Source: Planomicrobium sp. CPCC 101110
GTDB lineage: Bacteria > Bacillota > Bacilli > Bacillales_A > Planococcaceae
DNA: 64,000 nucleotides
Direction: 5' to 3'
Assembly (NCBI RefSeq): GCF_007859395.1
Contig: NZ_VOHD01000003.1
Location: 665,028 to 729,027 of the forward strand
Of this stretch, positions 37,711-47,496 are shown in pieces. Made by a program: the position numbers and the translations under genes. The notes beneath the pieces are model-generated. The model had not been told where the DNA came from and searched no databases. It saw nothing but the letters and a program-made list of their open reading frames with translations. Each line of letters starts with the position of its first letter. The stretch's first letter is position 1.

Positions 37711-38544
37711 ATGGCAGGATTTTGGTACACAGAAAAGCAGACGGAGAATTTTGGGATTACAATGAAAATCAACAAAACGCTTCATACCGAACAAACGGAT
37801 TTTCAGTATCTTGAAATGGCGGAAACAGCTGAATGGGGCAATATGCTGTTTTTGGACGGCATGGTCATGACATCGGAAAAAGATGAATTTGTCTACCATG
37901 AAATGGTTGCCCATGTGCCGCTCTTTACGCATCCGAACCCGGAAAACGTATTGGTTGTAGGCGGTGGGGACGGCGGGGTTATCCGTGAAGTGCTGAAGCA
38001 CCCGTCCGTGAAAAAAGCGACGCTTGTCGACATTGACGGCAAAGTGATCGAGTACTCGAAAAAATATTTGCCTTCTATCGCTTCAGGGCTTGAAGATGCG
38101 CGCGTGGAAGTGATTGTCGGGGACGGCTTCATGCACATTGCGGAATCTGAAAACAAATACGATGTGATCATGGTCGATTCAACAGAACCTGTTGGCCCTG
38201 CGGTGAACTTGTTCACAAAAGGCTTCTATGCTGGAATTTCAAAAGCGTTGAAAGAAGACGGCATTTTCGTCGCACAGTCGGACAATCCATGGTTCAAAGG
38301 CGATTTGATCCAGCAAGTGCAAAAAGATGTGAAGACAATCTTCCCGATTACAAAACTGTACTTGGCGAACATCCCGACTTATCCATCAGGCCTTTGGGCA
38401 TTCACGATCGGATCGAAAAAATATGATCCGTTGGCAGTGCCTGCTGAGCGCTTCCACGATATCGATACGAAGTACTACACGAAAGAATTGCATAATGCAG
38501 CATTCGTGCTGCCGAAATTCGTAAAAGATTTGGCAGGCGAATAA
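37711..38544 (+). CDS. speE: Polyamine aminopropyltransferase (spermidine synthase)
   Basis: 277 residues. Nucleotide-binding motif [18 protein letters not shown], followed by the acidic [16 protein letters not shown], and the catalytic/putrescine loop [10 protein letters not shown]. Transfers aminopropyl from decarboxylated SAM to putrescine. AAAGGAG site. Three bases before speB, one operon. B. subtilis has a pbp gene between ywhD and speE; here that place holds only the RNA candidate. Confidence 0.96.
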   Translation: MAGFWYTEKQTENFGITMKINKTLHTEQTDFQYLEMAETAEWGNMLFLDGMVMTSEKDEFVYHEMVAHVPLFTHPNPENVLVVGGGDGGVIREVLKHPSVKKATLVDIDGKVIEYSKKYLPSIASGLEDARVEVIVGDGFMHIAESENKYDVIMVDSTEPVGPAVNLFTKGFYAGISKALKEDGIFVAQSDNPWFKGDLIQQVQKDVKTIFPITKLYLANIPTYPSGLWAFTIGSKKYDPLAVPAERFHDIDTKYYTKELHNAAFVLPKFVKDLAGE

Positions 38545-38547
38545 ACA

Positions 38548-39420
38548 ATGAGATTCGATGAGACATACTCCGGAAAAGTGTTTATCAAAAGCCATCCGAA
38601 TTATGAAGAATCCAAGGCGGTGCTGTACGGCATGCCGATGGACTGGACGGTAAGCTACCGCCCAGGTTCACGCTTCGGCCCGAACAAAATCCGCGAAGTT
38701 TCAATCGGTCTTGAAGAGTACAGTGCATATTTGGACCGCGAACTTGAAGATGTGAAGTTTTTTGATGCAGGCGACATTCCGCTGCCTTTCGGCAATCCGG
38801 AAAAAAGCTTGCTGGAAATTGAAACCTACATCCATACTTTGTTGAATGACGGCAAAATCCCAATGGGCATGGGAGGCGAGCACCTTGTTTCCCTGCCGGT
38901 CATGAGAGCTGTCGCCAGCAAGTACGAAAATCTGGCAATCATCCATTTTGATGCGCACACGGACCTTCGCGAACATTACGAAGGCGAAGAATATTCCCAT
39001 TCGACGCCGATCCGTAAAATCGCCGACCTCATCGGACCGTCGAACGTTTATTCATTCGGCATCCGTTCAGGCATGAAAGAAGAATTCCAATGGGCAAAAG
39101 AAAACGGCATGCACATTTCCATGTTCGAAGTGCTTGAGCCATTGAAAGAAATTCTTCCGACATTAGCGGGACGGCCTGTCTATGTGACGATCGACATCGA
39201 TGTTCTTGACCCGGCTCACGCGCCCGGTACAGGTACGGTTGACGCAGGCGGCATTACTTCCCGCGAATTGCTCGCATCCATCCATGCGATTGCAGCTTCC
39301 GAGATCAACGTCGTCGGATTTGATTTAGTGGAAGTGGCGCCGGTTTACGACCATTCCGACCAAACCGCCAACACAGCCAGCAAATTGATCCGTGAAATGA
39401 TCCTGGGCTGGGTAAAATAA
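38548..39420 (+). CDS. speB: Agmatinase
   Basis: 290 residues, ureohydrolase fold. Binuclear Mn ligands in GMGGEHLVSLP, IIHFDAHTDLR and TIDIDVLDPAHAPGTGT. Hydrolyses agmatine to putrescine and urea, supplying SpeE. Starts 3 nt after speE; the ribosome site GGCAGGCGA is inside the speE end. Guanidino-acid hydrolases share the fold, but the speE pairing supports agmatinase. Confidence 0.95.
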   Translation: MRFDETYSGKVFIKSHPNYEESKAVLYGMPMDWTVSYRPGSRFGPNKIREVSIGLEEYSAYLDRELEDVKFFDAGDIPLPFGNPEKSLLEIETYIHTLLNDGKIPMGMGGEHLVSLPVMRAVASKYENLAIIHFDAHTDLREHYEGEEYSHSTPIRKIADLIGPSNVYSFGIRSGMKEEFQWAKENGMHISMFEVLEPLKEILPTLAGRPVYVTIDIDVLDPAHAPGTGTVDAGGITSRELLASIHAIAASEINVVGFDLVEVAPVYDHSDQTANTASKLIREMILGWVK

Positions 39421-39427
39421 GAAAGCG

Positions 39428-39457
39428 AAAGGCTCCTGTTTTATAGGAGCCTTTTTA
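39428..39457 (+). terminator. Terminator of speEB
   Basis: AAAGGCTCCT / AGGAGCCTTT with a 7-nt loop and T tract. Confidence 0.9.
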
Positions 39458-39553
39458 TATTGTTTTCCGGCTGGCCCTTTCTTCTGGTGAAATCAGGTTT
39501 AACTTGTTCTATTTAGAGAAAAGTATAGTTAAGCGCCAGGTTAGGAGAGATGG

Positions 39554-40780
39554 ATGATGCATGAATTTGATGAGGTTTTTATTCAGCTGCTGGTTTTGTT
39601 GGCAATCGCCGTTGCGGTAGTCGGGGTGGCTAAAAAGCTCAAACAGCCGGATACGATTGCCCTTGTATTGGTTGGACTTTTTTTAGGGATTGTGACCCTC
39701 CCTTTTCCGTTGCTTGACCATGCGGAAGAATACATTACGCAGTCCAACGTGTTTCACGCAATTATAATTTCTTTGTTCTTGCCGATTCTCCTTGGAGACG
39801 CCACGTTGAAACTGCCGTTCCATCATCTATACAAATGGAAAAAGACGGTTTTGTGGATGGCTTTAGGCGGAACTTTTTTGTCGTTCATCCTTATCGGATT
39901 TTCTGCTCATTATTTCATCGGCTTGCCGATTGCCGTGGCATTCACTTTTGCCGCTTTAATGAGCGCGACCGATCCCATCAGCGTGCTTTCGATTTTCAAG
40001 TCTGCAGGGGTTTCTGAGAAAATATCCACAATTATGGAAGGGGAATCGCTATTCAACGACGGAATCGCGATTGTCCTTTTCCAGATTTCGTCTTTGTATC
40101 TGCTGACATATATCGAAATGGGCTGGGCAGGAGTTGGAAGCGGCGTTTGGCTGTTTCTGCAGTTTGCAGTGGGCGGCGTTCTGGTCGGCCTTGTTCTTGG
40201 GTTTGTTTTTTCCCAGATCATTCGCTTATACGATGACTACCCATTTGAAATCGCAATTTCCGCCCTTTTGTTTTTCGGGAGTTATTTTATTGCCGAACAC
40301 CTGCACGTTTCCGGCGTAATCGCGGTCGTAGCAGCCGGATTTGTGTTTGGTGATTATGGCGGAAAAATTGGCATGTCTGAAAACACCGAAAAAAATATCA
40401 ATGTCTTTTGGGATGTCATTACGCTGATCGCCAATTCGCTGATTTTCCTGATTGTCGGCTTGGAGATTCGGAATATTGATTTCTCGGGCCGATGGGATAT
40501 TATCATTTACGCCATCGTCATTGTCATAGCAGCGCGAATAGTTGCGCTTTTTCTCAGTACGATGCCTGCAAAGAGCTTGAACAGGAAAGAGCGGGTCCTC
40601 TTGAATTGGGGCGGATTGAAAGGCAGTTTGTCAATTGCACTGGCGTTGAGCCTGCCGGCCGATTTTGAAGGAAGGGAAACTGTGCTGCTCCTGACATTTG
40701 CCGTCGTCCTATTTTCCCTGATCGTCCAAGGCTTGACCATCAAGCCGTTGATCCGAAAGCTGGGACTCAATGTGAAATAA
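39554..40780 (+). CDS. NhaP-type Na+(K+)/H+ antiporter
   Basis: 408 residues, about twelve transmembrane helices, CPA1 family without a cytosolic RCK domain, in contrast to the antiporter at 6191-8029. Core segments: LLGDATLKLPFHHLY, SATDPISVLSIFKSAG (helix with the conserved Thr-Asp-Pro), GESLFNDGIAIVLF with the ion-binding acidic pair, and LNWGGLKGSLSIALALSLP. Exchanges monovalent cations for protons at the membrane. ATGs at 39554 and 39557 both fit the TAGGAGAG site. Confidence 0.9.
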   Translation: MMHEFDEVFIQLLVLLAIAVAVVGVAKKLKQPDTIALVLVGLFLGIVTLPFPLLDHAEEYITQSNVFHAIIISLFLPILLGDATLKLPFHHLYKWKKTVLWMALGGTFLSFILIGFSAHYFIGLPIAVAFTFAALMSATDPISVLSIFKSAGVSEKISTIMEGESLFNDGIAIVLFQISSLYLLTYIEMGWAGVGSGVWLFLQFAVGGVLVGLVLGFVFSQIIRLYDDYPFEIAISALLFFGSYFIAEHLHVSGVIAVVAAGFVFGDYGGKIGMSENTEKNINVFWDVITLIANSLIFLIVGLEIRNIDFSGRWDIIIYAIVIVIAARIVALFLSTMPAKSLNRKERVLLNWGGLKGSLSIALALSLPADFEGRETVLLLTFAVVLFSLIVQGLTIKPLIRKLGLNVK

Positions 40781-40833
40781 CGCAGCATTGGTTCCGGGTT
40801 GTCAGGGACAGCCGATAGAAAGCGGAGAAAGGG

Positions 40834-40867
40834 ATCCATCCAAGATGAGGTTGGATGGATTCTTCCC
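40834..40867 (+). terminator. Probable terminator between the antiporter and hmoB
   Basis: Perfect stem ATCCATCCAA / TTGGATGGAT with a 7-nt loop; the following TCTTCCC is a poor T tract. Confidence 0.5.
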
Positions 40868-40916
40868 GCTGAAAACGATAAGATAAATGAATACATAATT
40901 GGAAGAGGTGCTGACT

Positions 40917-41414
40917 ATGGAATTGTATAAATGGGTAGGCCACCGGGATCAAGGCATGGGAATTCTCGCGGCCTTTCCAAACTCACGGCTGATTTACATG
41001 ACGAATGGCGAAGAAGCGGCCGTGCTTTTTGAGGCGGAAGGAAGTTCTCCGGTGCAGGGTTTTGAAGGCTACCAAGTGCTGGATGCTGTCGGAGATATCA
41101 ATGACGGCTATTTTGCGGTATTCAATAACATTCCGGTGGCAAAGGAAGGCCGGGAGTTATTCGAGTCGCGATTCAAAAACAGGGCAGGGATGGTCGAGAA
41201 AGAGCCTGGCTTTGCGGCGATCCGTGTTTTGCGCCCTTTGGACTCGGATACTTACATTATCCTCACTCTATGGAAAGATGAAAAATCTTTCGCGGATTGG
41301 CAGGAGTCGCAGGCGTATGGGCATGCGCATGCCAAACGCGGCACCGAAGACGGCATTGACAAGCGCCCGAACATTTTTCCCCGCCCTTCTTATGTGAAGA
41401 CCTATATGAAGTGA
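40917..41414 (+). CDS. hmoB: Heme-degrading monooxygenase, HmoB-like (ABM domain)
   Basis: 165 residues from the ATG at 40917 (GGAAGAGGTG site). The C-terminal half is an antibiotic-biosynthesis-monooxygenase/IsdG-type domain: FAVFNNIPVAKEGRELFESRFKNRAG with the conserved Asn and FExRF, then VEKEPGFAAIRVLRP and LTLWKDEKSFADWQES; the N-terminal ~60 residues form a degenerate repeat of the fold, as in B. subtilis HmoB. Probably opens heme to release iron. Confidence 0.82.
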   Translation: MELYKWVGHRDQGMGILAAFPNSRLIYMTNGEEAAVLFEAEGSSPVQGFEGYQVLDAVGDINDGYFAVFNNIPVAKEGRELFESRFKNRAGMVEKEPGFAAIRVLRPLDSDTYIILTLWKDEKSFADWQESQAYGHAHAKRGTEDGIDKRPNIFPRPSYVKTYMK

Positions 41415-41450
41415 ACCGATTCTTCTCTCTGCTTGATTTGAAGCTGAAGG

Positions 41451-41492
41451 GCCGCATGCATCCGCCAGGCGAATGCATGCGGCGCTTTTTGG
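41451..41492 (+). terminator. Terminator after hmoB
   Basis: GCCGCATGCA / TGCATGCGGC 10-bp stem, then a T tract. Confidence 0.88.
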
Positions 41493-41584
41493 TTTCAACG
41501 GGAAACTTAATTGAAAAACCCCTTGGATTCAGGCTATAATGAATAGGTTATAAAGCGGGATAAACGAACGGGGAGGCGGAGAGG

Positions 41585-41995
41585 ATGCAGAAATCCGTAA
41601 TGATCAGGCTCACGACAACAATCCGCCAGCCGAATGTGGATGATCAAGTAATGGAGTTGCGGTCGGAAGGGTTGCTGACGGAGAAGAACAACCGGCGCTA
41701 TTTGCAGTATGCAGAGCAGCAGGAGGATCTCGAAATCCGGACGGTCGTGAAACTGAGCGAAGATGAAGCGCTTATTTTAAGAAGTGGAGGCTTGCAGATG
41801 CGGCTCCCATTTTTATTACATAAAGAACAAACGGGCAATTTGACGAATGCGCAAGGTTCGTTCATGTTGACGACCATGGCGCATGAATTATTAGTCGAGG
41901 ATACCCGGTTTAAAGTCCGCTACGATTTGGCGATGGGTGCCGACCATGTCGGTGAATACGAAATGGAAATACAGTTTACGGAGGGCAAACAATGA
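41585..41995 (+). CDS. ywiB: YwiB family protein (DUF1934)
   Basis: 136 residues, a small beta-barrel (lipocalin/YwiB-like) pattern of alternating hydrophobic strands with [41 protein letters not shown] site. Overlaps argS by 4 nt, as ywiB does with argS in B. subtilis; function unknown. Confidence 0.88.
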   Translation: MQKSVMIRLTTTIRQPNVDDQVMELRSEGLLTEKNNRRYLQYAEQQEDLEIRTVVKLSEDEALILRSGGLQMRLPFLLHKEQTGNLTNAQGSFMLTTMAHELLVEDTRFKVRYDLAMGADHVGEYEMEIQFTEGKQ

Positions 41996-43653
41996 ATGCA
42001 GTAGAAAAAGTTCAACAAACGATCAAACAAGTGATCAGTGAAGCGGTCCAAAAAGCGGAATTGACAACAGAACCGGTAACGGTTCAATTGGAGTCGCCGA
42101 AAGATAAAACAAATGGGGACTACGCGACGAACATTGCAATGCAATTGACGAAGCTTGCGAAAAAACCGCCCCGCGCGATTGCGGAAGCGATTGTCTCCAA
42201 CCTTGACAAAGAAGCCGCAAACATTGAAACGGTTGAAATTGCCGGACCAGGATTTATCAACATCACCATCAAAAAAGATTATTTGCTGGATGTGGTGAAA
42301 ACCGTTCTTGAACAGCAAGAAGAATACGGCCGCTCAACATCAGGAGGCGGAGAACGCGTCCAAGTCGAGTTCGTTTCTGCAAACCCGACCGGCGACCTGC
42401 ACCTTGGCCATGCCCGCGGTGCTTCAGTTGGCGATTCCTTGTGCAATGTTCTTGACCTTGCGGGCTACGATGTGTCCCGTGAATACTACATCAACGATGC
42501 CGGCAACCAGATCAACAACTTGGCCCTGTCGATCGAAGCCCGTTATTTTGAAGCGCTTGGCAACCCTGACAGCATGCCGGAAGATGGTTACCGCGGACAG
42601 GACATCAAGGATATCGCTGAAGACTTAGTGAAAGAGCACGGCGATAAATTTGCCAATATAACCCACGAAGAGCGTTACAAAGCATTCCGTGAGCATGGCT
42701 TGAAAGTGGAATTGGCGAAACTTCAAAAAGATTTGGCGGATTTCCGGGTTGAATTCGACGTCTGGTTCTCGGAAACATCGTTGTATGAGAAAGGCGAAAT
42801 TGACATTGCTTTGAACAAACTGCGTGAGAACGGCCATATTTTCGAAGAAGAAGGAGCAACTTGGTTCCGTTCGACAACATTCGGGGATGACAAAGACCGC
42901 GTATTGATCAAAAATGACGGCTCTTTCACGTATCTATTGCCCGATATCGCTTACCACGAAGACAAATTGTCGCGTGGATTTGATAAGCTGATCAATATTT
43001 GGGGAGCGGATCACCACGGCTATATCCCACGCATGAAAGCGGCGATCGAAGCGCTTGGCTATGACCGCGATACCCTTGAAGTAAGCATTATTCAGATGGT
43101 GCAGCTGTACAAAGACGGCGAAAAGATGAAGATGAGCAAACGTACCGGCAAGGCCGTGACAATGCGCGAACTTGTTGAACTTGTCGGACTTGATGCAGTC
43201 CGTTATTTCTTCGCAATGCGTTCAGGTGATTCGCACATGGACTTCGATCTGGATTTGGCAGTTTCGCAATCCAATGAAAACCCGGTTTACTATTCGCAAT
43301 ATGCGCATGCGCGGATCTGCTCCATTTTGCGCCAAGCGGAAAGCCAAGGCTTCACCGCTTCAACCGGCAGCCTGGACTTGCTGACATCTGAAAAAGAAAT
43401 CGATGTCCTGAAGAAAATCGGCGATTTCCCGCTGGTGATTGCAGATGCGGCAAAACTGCGGGCGCCGCACCGTGTGACAACATATATCCAGGAATTAGCG
43501 TCCAACTTCCATAGCTTCTATAACGCCAATAAAGTATTGGACACATCAAACGAAGAATTGACCCGTGCCCGCCTCGCTCTGATCACGGCTGTTAAAATAA
43601 CGATTGCCAATGCATTGAAAACCGTAGGTGTCGCTGCACCGGAAAAAATGTAA
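41992..43653 (+). CDS. argS: Arginyl-tRNA synthetase
   Basis: 553 residues. N-terminal tRNA-recognition domain (about 1-110), class I HIGH-type motif in [22 protein letters not shown]-type motif in [14 protein letters not shown], and the DALR anticodon-binding domain at the C-terminus. Charges tRNA-Arg. Start overlaps the ywiB stop (ATGA). No terminator between its stop and the cobalamin riboswitch was noted, so the leader promoter at 43676-43681 may be internal to read-through transcription. Confidence 0.98.
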   Translation: MNAVEKVQQTIKQVISEAVQKAELTTEPVTVQLESPKDKTNGDYATNIAMQLTKLAKKPPRAIAEAIVSNLDKEAANIETVEIAGPGFINITIKKDYLLDVVKTVLEQQEEYGRSTSGGGERVQVEFVSANPTGDLHLGHARGASVGDSLCNVLDLAGYDVSREYYINDAGNQINNLALSIEARYFEALGNPDSMPEDGYRGQDIKDIAEDLVKEHGDKFANITHEERYKAFREHGLKVELAKLQKDLADFRVEFDVWFSETSLYEKGEIDIALNKLRENGHIFEEEGATWFRSTTFGDDKDRVLIKNDGSFTYLLPDIAYHEDKLSRGFDKLINIWGADHHGYIPRMKAAIEALGYDRDTLEVSIIQMVQLYKDGEKMKMSKRTGKAVTMRELVELVGLDAVRYFFAMRSGDSHMDFDLDLAVSQSNENPVYYSQYAHARICSILRQAESQGFTASTGSLDLLTSEKEIDVLKKIGDFPLVIADAAKLRAPHRVTTYIQELASNFHSFYNANKVLDTSNEELTRARLALITAVKITIANALKTVGVAAPEKM

Positions 43654-43675
43654 GAGACAACGGAAAAATTTGGTG

Positions 43676-43681
43676 TATAAT
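43676..43681 (+). promoter_or_regulatory. Possible -10 box of the cobalamin operon
   Basis: TATAAT, with a weak GAGACA 16 bp upstream (43654-43659) overlapping the end of argS. Confidence 0.35.
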
Positions 43682-43694
43682 AAATCCGAATGAT

Positions 43695-43968
43695 AATTTG
43701 ATAACGCATCATAAAGGTGCTTATGTCTAAGAACATGAGTTAAAAGGGAAGCCGGTTCGACTCCGGCGCGGTCCCGCCACTGTATGTGGGAGCAAGCTGC
43801 GGAATGCCACTGAAGGAAGCTTCGGGAAGGCGCAGCAAGCGATGATTACAAGCCAGGAGACCTGCCTTTATGGAAATACCCATATGCTTGCGAGGACAAG
43901 AGGGGATGTACATGCCTTTTTATGTCGTCCTTTCGATCCCTCGCAAACACTGCGGGGGATTTTTTATA
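43695..43968 (+). promoter_or_regulatory. Cobalamin (AdoCbl) riboswitch with intrinsic terminator
   Basis: Classic aptamer text: AAAGGGAAGCCGGTTCGA (43743-43760), GGTCCCGCCACTGTA, and the B12 box AGCCAGGAGACCTGCC (43850-43865). The expression platform is a terminator, ATCCCTCGC (43936-43944) / GCGGGGGAT (43952-43960) with a T tract. An alternative partner TTGCGAGG (43888-43895) is complementary to CCTCGCAA in the terminator's 5' arm and would form the antiterminator. Controls the 13 genes from btuF to cblS. Confidence 0.95.
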
Positions 43969-44080
43969 TAAGAAAAGCGCCGGTGGTCGAGCGGGAACTG
44001 AGTGTCCGCTCACTGGAGTCCAGGCACCCGGAAAAATGGTGCATCTGCAGTTTTCCAATTAGAAACGGAGGATTTTATTG

Positions 44081-45049
44081 ATGAAAAAGGTTTGGAAGTT
44101 TGGGGTAAGCGCAGGATTGGCAGCGGCTTTGCTTGCGGGATGCGGACAGGAAGCGGCGCCAGCAGAACAGGAAACCGCGACAGAAACGCCGGCGGCACCA
44201 GCGGAAACGGAATTTCCGGTAACGCTGACGGATGCCGTAGGGGATGAAATCACTATCGAAGAAGAGCCGGAAGCGATTGTTTCGATGATTCCATCAAACA
44301 CTGAGATCGCCTATGAGCTTGGATTGGATGATAAGATTGTCGGAGTTTCCGATTTTGACAACTACCCGGAAGAAGCGGCTGAAGTCGAGAAAATCGGCGG
44401 CCAGGAATTTAATGTGGAAAAAATCATCTCTTTGCAGCCGGATGTCGTGCTTGCGCATGAATCAGGTTTAGGCGTCGGCGATGCAGGGCTCCAACAATTG
44501 CGGGATGCAGGAATTAAAGTTTTCGTTGTGAACAATGCCGAGAATTTCGAGCAGGTCTACGAAACGATTGATACAATCGGCAAAGCAACTGGAACGCAAG
44601 AAGAAGCGGAAGCGGAAATTGCCGAAATGAAAGAAGAAGTGGCGGAAATTGAAGAAAAAGCAGCATCGATTGAAGATCCGAAAAAAGTATTCATCGAAGT
44701 AAGCAGTGTTCCTGAAATTTACACAACAGGAAGCGGCACATTCATGGACGAAATGCTTTCCCTTATCAATGCTGAAAATGCAGCTGGGGATCTCAAGGGC
44801 TGGGCAACTATCGATCCGGAAGCGATCGTAGACAGAAATCCTGATGTAATCGTGACTACAGAAGGGACATACAATCCGGAAGCCGTCAACCAGATCATGG
44901 AGCGCGGAGGTTTTGCCGATGTAACGGCAGTAAAAGAAAAAGCGGTTCATGAAGTGGATTCCGATATGGTCAGCCGTTCAGGCCCGCGCTTGACTGATGG
45001 CTTGGAGGAATTGGCAAAAGCTGTATATCCAGAGGTTTTCAGTGAATAA
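44081..45049 (+). CDS. btuF: Cobalamin/cobamide ABC transporter, substrate-binding lipoprotein BtuF
   Basis: 322 residues. Lipobox in AAALLAGCGQE, then an Ala/Glu-rich linker (AAPAEQETATETPAAPA) and a helical-backbone periplasmic-binding-protein fold: VSMIPSNTEIAYELGLDDKIVGVSDFDNYP, QPDVVLAHESG, and a C-terminal GPRLTDGLEELAKAVYP. Start ATG 44081 (CGGAGG site); a TTG one codon upstream is also in frame. Behind the riboswitch, so corrinoid rather than siderophore is the expected ligand. Confidence 0.92.
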   Translation: MKKVWKFGVSAGLAAALLAGCGQEAAPAEQETATETPAAPAETEFPVTLTDAVGDEITIEEEPEAIVSMIPSNTEIAYELGLDDKIVGVSDFDNYPEEAAEVEKIGGQEFNVEKIISLQPDVVLAHESGLGVGDAGLQQLRDAGIKVFVVNNAENFEQVYETIDTIGKATGTQEEAEAEIAEMKEEVAEIEEKAASIEDPKKVFIEVSSVPEIYTTGSGTFMDEMLSLINAENAAGDLKGWATIDPEAIVDRNPDVIVTTEGTYNPEAVNQIMERGGFADVTAVKEKAVHEVDSDMVSRSGPRLTDGLEELAKAVYPEVFSE

Positions 45050-46034
45050 AAGCACGGCAGCCTATATTGTTTCTCTTGTTTTTTTGGGAGGAGCTGTATT
45101 GCTGGGTGTATTGGTCGGAACGGTTTCAATTTCTCCGGAAGTGCTGTGGAACCGGGGCTCTGACCAGTCGGCAGCCAATATTTTATGGAATATCCGGATG
45201 CCGCGCGTTGTGCTGGCGGGCCTTGTTGGAGCGTCTCTTGCCATTGCAGGGGCAGCGTTCCAAGGGCTGCTCAAAAATCCGCTAGCCGACCCTTACACTT
45301 TAGGAGTGTCGTCCGGTGCCTCAGTTGGCGCCGTGATGACGCTCTTTTTCAGTATTTCAGCGCCTTTTTTAGGGATATTCACCTTGCCGGTCATGAGCAT
45401 GGTCGGCGCGCTTGCCACAATGCTTGCGGTCATGGGATTTGCGAAGCTGGTGGACCGGTCCATGAAGATGGAAACAGTGATTTTGACCGGAATCATTTTC
45501 AGTTCGTTTCTTGGTTCGGTTATTTCGCTGATGATTGCGTTGACCGGAGAAGAATTGCGCCAAATCATCGGGTGGCTGCTGGGCAGCGTTTCAATGCGGG
45601 GATGGCCATATGTTCAAATGGCCTTGCCATTTTTTCTTGTCGGTTCGTTTGTTCTGTGGCTGAACCGCAGGGAATTGAATGCTATGCTTTTCGGGGAAGA
45701 GCGTGCGCGCCATCTCGGTGTTGACGTCAAAAAGCGGAAAATGATGATTTTGATCGGCGGTTCCGTTTTAACAGGGGCAGCAGTTTCCGTTTCCGGTACA
45801 ATCGGTTTTGTAGGACTGGTTGTTCCGCATATGGTCCGGCTTCTCTGGGGAGCGGACCACCGGCATGTTTTGCCGCTGTCCTTCATCAATGGAGCGGCTT
45901 TGCTGATTCTTTGCGATTTGGTTGCACGGACAATCATTTCACCGACCGAGTTGCCGATTGGGGTTATCACTTCATTTATCGGCGCCCCGGTTTTTGCGTT
46001 TATCTTTTTCCGGCAGCGGAAAGGAGGAGTTTAA
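45042..46034 (+). CDS. btuC: Cobamide ABC transporter permease BtuC
   Basis: 330 residues, FecCD/BtuC family with about ten helices. GTG start at 45042 overlapping btuF by 8 nt, with AGAGG upstream; the longer frame runs into btuF and was not used. Family segments: RMPRVVLAGLVGASLAIAGAAFQGLLKNPLADPYTLGVSSGAS and GFVGLVVPHMVRLLWGADHRHVLP. Imports corrinoids with BtuF and BtuD. Confidence 0.95.
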   Translation: MNKSTAAYIVSLVFLGGAVLLGVLVGTVSISPEVLWNRGSDQSAANILWNIRMPRVVLAGLVGASLAIAGAAFQGLLKNPLADPYTLGVSSGASVGAVMTLFFSISAPFLGIFTLPVMSMVGALATMLAVMGFAKLVDRSMKMETVILTGIIFSSFLGSVISLMIALTGEELRQIIGWLLGSVSMRGWPYVQMALPFFLVGSFVLWLNRRELNAMLFGEERARHLGVDVKKRKMMILIGGSVLTGAAVSVSGTIGFVGLVVPHMVRLLWGADHRHVLPLSFINGAALLILCDLVARTIISPTELPIGVITSFIGAPVFAFIFFRQRKGGV

Positions 46035-46035
46035 T

Positions 46036-47496
46036 ATGCTTCGGATCACCGGATTGACTGGCGGCTATGGCGAAAAAAAAATTGTCAGCGATATCTCATT
46101 CCATGTGGAAAAAGGCAGCATGCTCGGAATATTAGGACCGAATGGCAGCGGAAAGTCGACCTTGATGAAGTTGATCAGCGGCGTCTTGCCCGCTAAAAGC
46201 GGAAAGGTGGAAATTGATGGGCAGCCCATTTCAGGGTTTTCCGCTAAAGAGCTCGCGCGGAAAATGGCTGTACTCCCGCAGCTTCATGCGCATGCTTTTG
46301 AACATACAGTAAGGGAAACGGTTTCACTCGGCCGATATCCGCATCAAAGCGGATGGTTTGCTTCTTGGTCGGAAGCGGACGAGGCGGCTGTCGTGGAAGC
46401 GATGGGCTTGATGAACATTCAGCAATATGAAAATACGCTGATTGACCGGATGTCCGGCGGAGAACAGCAGCGGGTGTTTGTTGCCCAAGCGCTCGCGCAG
46501 GATGCTTCGATTCTCCTGCTGGATGAACCGACAAACCATTTGGATATCAACCACCAAAAAGAACTGCTAGATACCATCAAAAAACAGGCAATTGAAAAAG
46601 AATTGACGGTGGTTTCGATTTTTCATGATATCAACTTGGCGTCGATGTATTGCGATGGGCTGCTGCTGCTTGACGGCGGACAGATCAAGCGGATGGGCGA
46701 ACCGCATGAAGTGGTCCGCGAACAGGACATTGAAGCCGTTTATAAAACGCGCGTCAGCAACCATCCGCATCCCGAGCTGCCGAAACCGCAAATCACTTTG
46801 CTTCCGGGAATCACCCGGCCTGCCGCACAAGCCCTTATAACAGCAGCGGATTTTGCTGTTTCAGCCGATCATGTTCTTTACCAGAGCCCGATTCCGTTGA
46901 AGACGGTATCATCGGCTGTCATCAATGCAGGGGCCGGCTGGTACAGGACATTCATGAACCGCCATGTCGACAATACCTATGAATGTGATGACAGCACGCA
47001 GGAAATGGCAAAATTCATTGAACAGGAAGGATTCAAGCCGACTGATACGGTAGGGATGATGACAGCTGTCCGGACGGAAGATGCAATTGTCAAAGAATAC
47101 CAGGGGCCGTTCGGTTCGGTGGTCATTGCAGTGACCGCAGGGGTCGGCAATGCGGTTGACGTATCAAAAGCGCTTGACCGGGAAGTGAAAGTCGGCACCA
47201 TCAACACATGGATCTTCATCAACGGCGATTTATCGGATGAAGCGTTCATACAGGCCATGATTACGGCGACCGAAGCGAAATCGAAAGCGCTCCATCATGA
47301 AGCGGTCATGGATCCTCTGACGAATACGATAGCGACTGGGACTTCGACTGACAGCTGCCTGGTGGCCGCAACCCAGCAAGGCGAGCATTTGCCATACGCC
47401 GGCCCGGTGACGGAACTTGGCAAATTGATAGGTGCCGGCGTTTTTGAATGTACGGTTGAAGCGATCCGACTGTACCGTGAGGCGAAAAAACTATGA
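46036..47496 (+). CDS. btuD: BtuD-CbiZ fusion: corrinoid ABC ATPase with adenosylcobinamide amidohydrolase
   Basis: 486 residues from the ATG at 46036 (AAAGGAGGAG site). Residues 1-255 are an ABC ATPase: GPNGSGKSTLMKLI, MSGGEQQRVFVAQAL, ILLLDEPTNHLDI and the H-loop SIFHDINLA. From about residue 265 a CbiZ domain follows: AVSADHVLYQSPIPLKTVSSAVINAGAGW, MMTAVRTED, GVGNAVDVSKAL and TGTSTDSCLVAA. CbiZ cleaves the aminopropanol arm of adenosylcobinamide or adenosyl-pseudo-B12, giving adenosylcobyric acid, so import and remodelling are in one chain. Overlaps cbiB by 4 nt. Confidence 0.93.
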   Translation: MLRITGLTGGYGEKKIVSDISFHVEKGSMLGILGPNGSGKSTLMKLISGVLPAKSGKVEIDGQPISGFSAKELARKMAVLPQLHAHAFEHTVRETVSLGRYPHQSGWFASWSEADEAAVVEAMGLMNIQQYENTLIDRMSGGEQQRVFVAQALAQDASILLLDEPTNHLDINHQKELLDTIKKQAIEKELTVVSIFHDINLASMYCDGLLLLDGGQIKRMGEPHEVVREQDIEAVYKTRVSNHPHPELPKPQITLLPGITRPAAQALITAADFAVSADHVLYQSPIPLKTVSSAVINAGAGWYRTFMNRHVDNTYECDDSTQEMAKFIEQEGFKPTDTVGMMTAVRTEDAIVKEYQGPFGSVVIAVTAGVGNAVDVSKALDREVKVGTINTWIFINGDLSDEAFIQAMITATEAKSKALHHEAVMDPLTNTIATGTSTDSCLVAATQQGEHLPYAGPVTELGKLIGAGVFECTVEAIRLYREAKKL

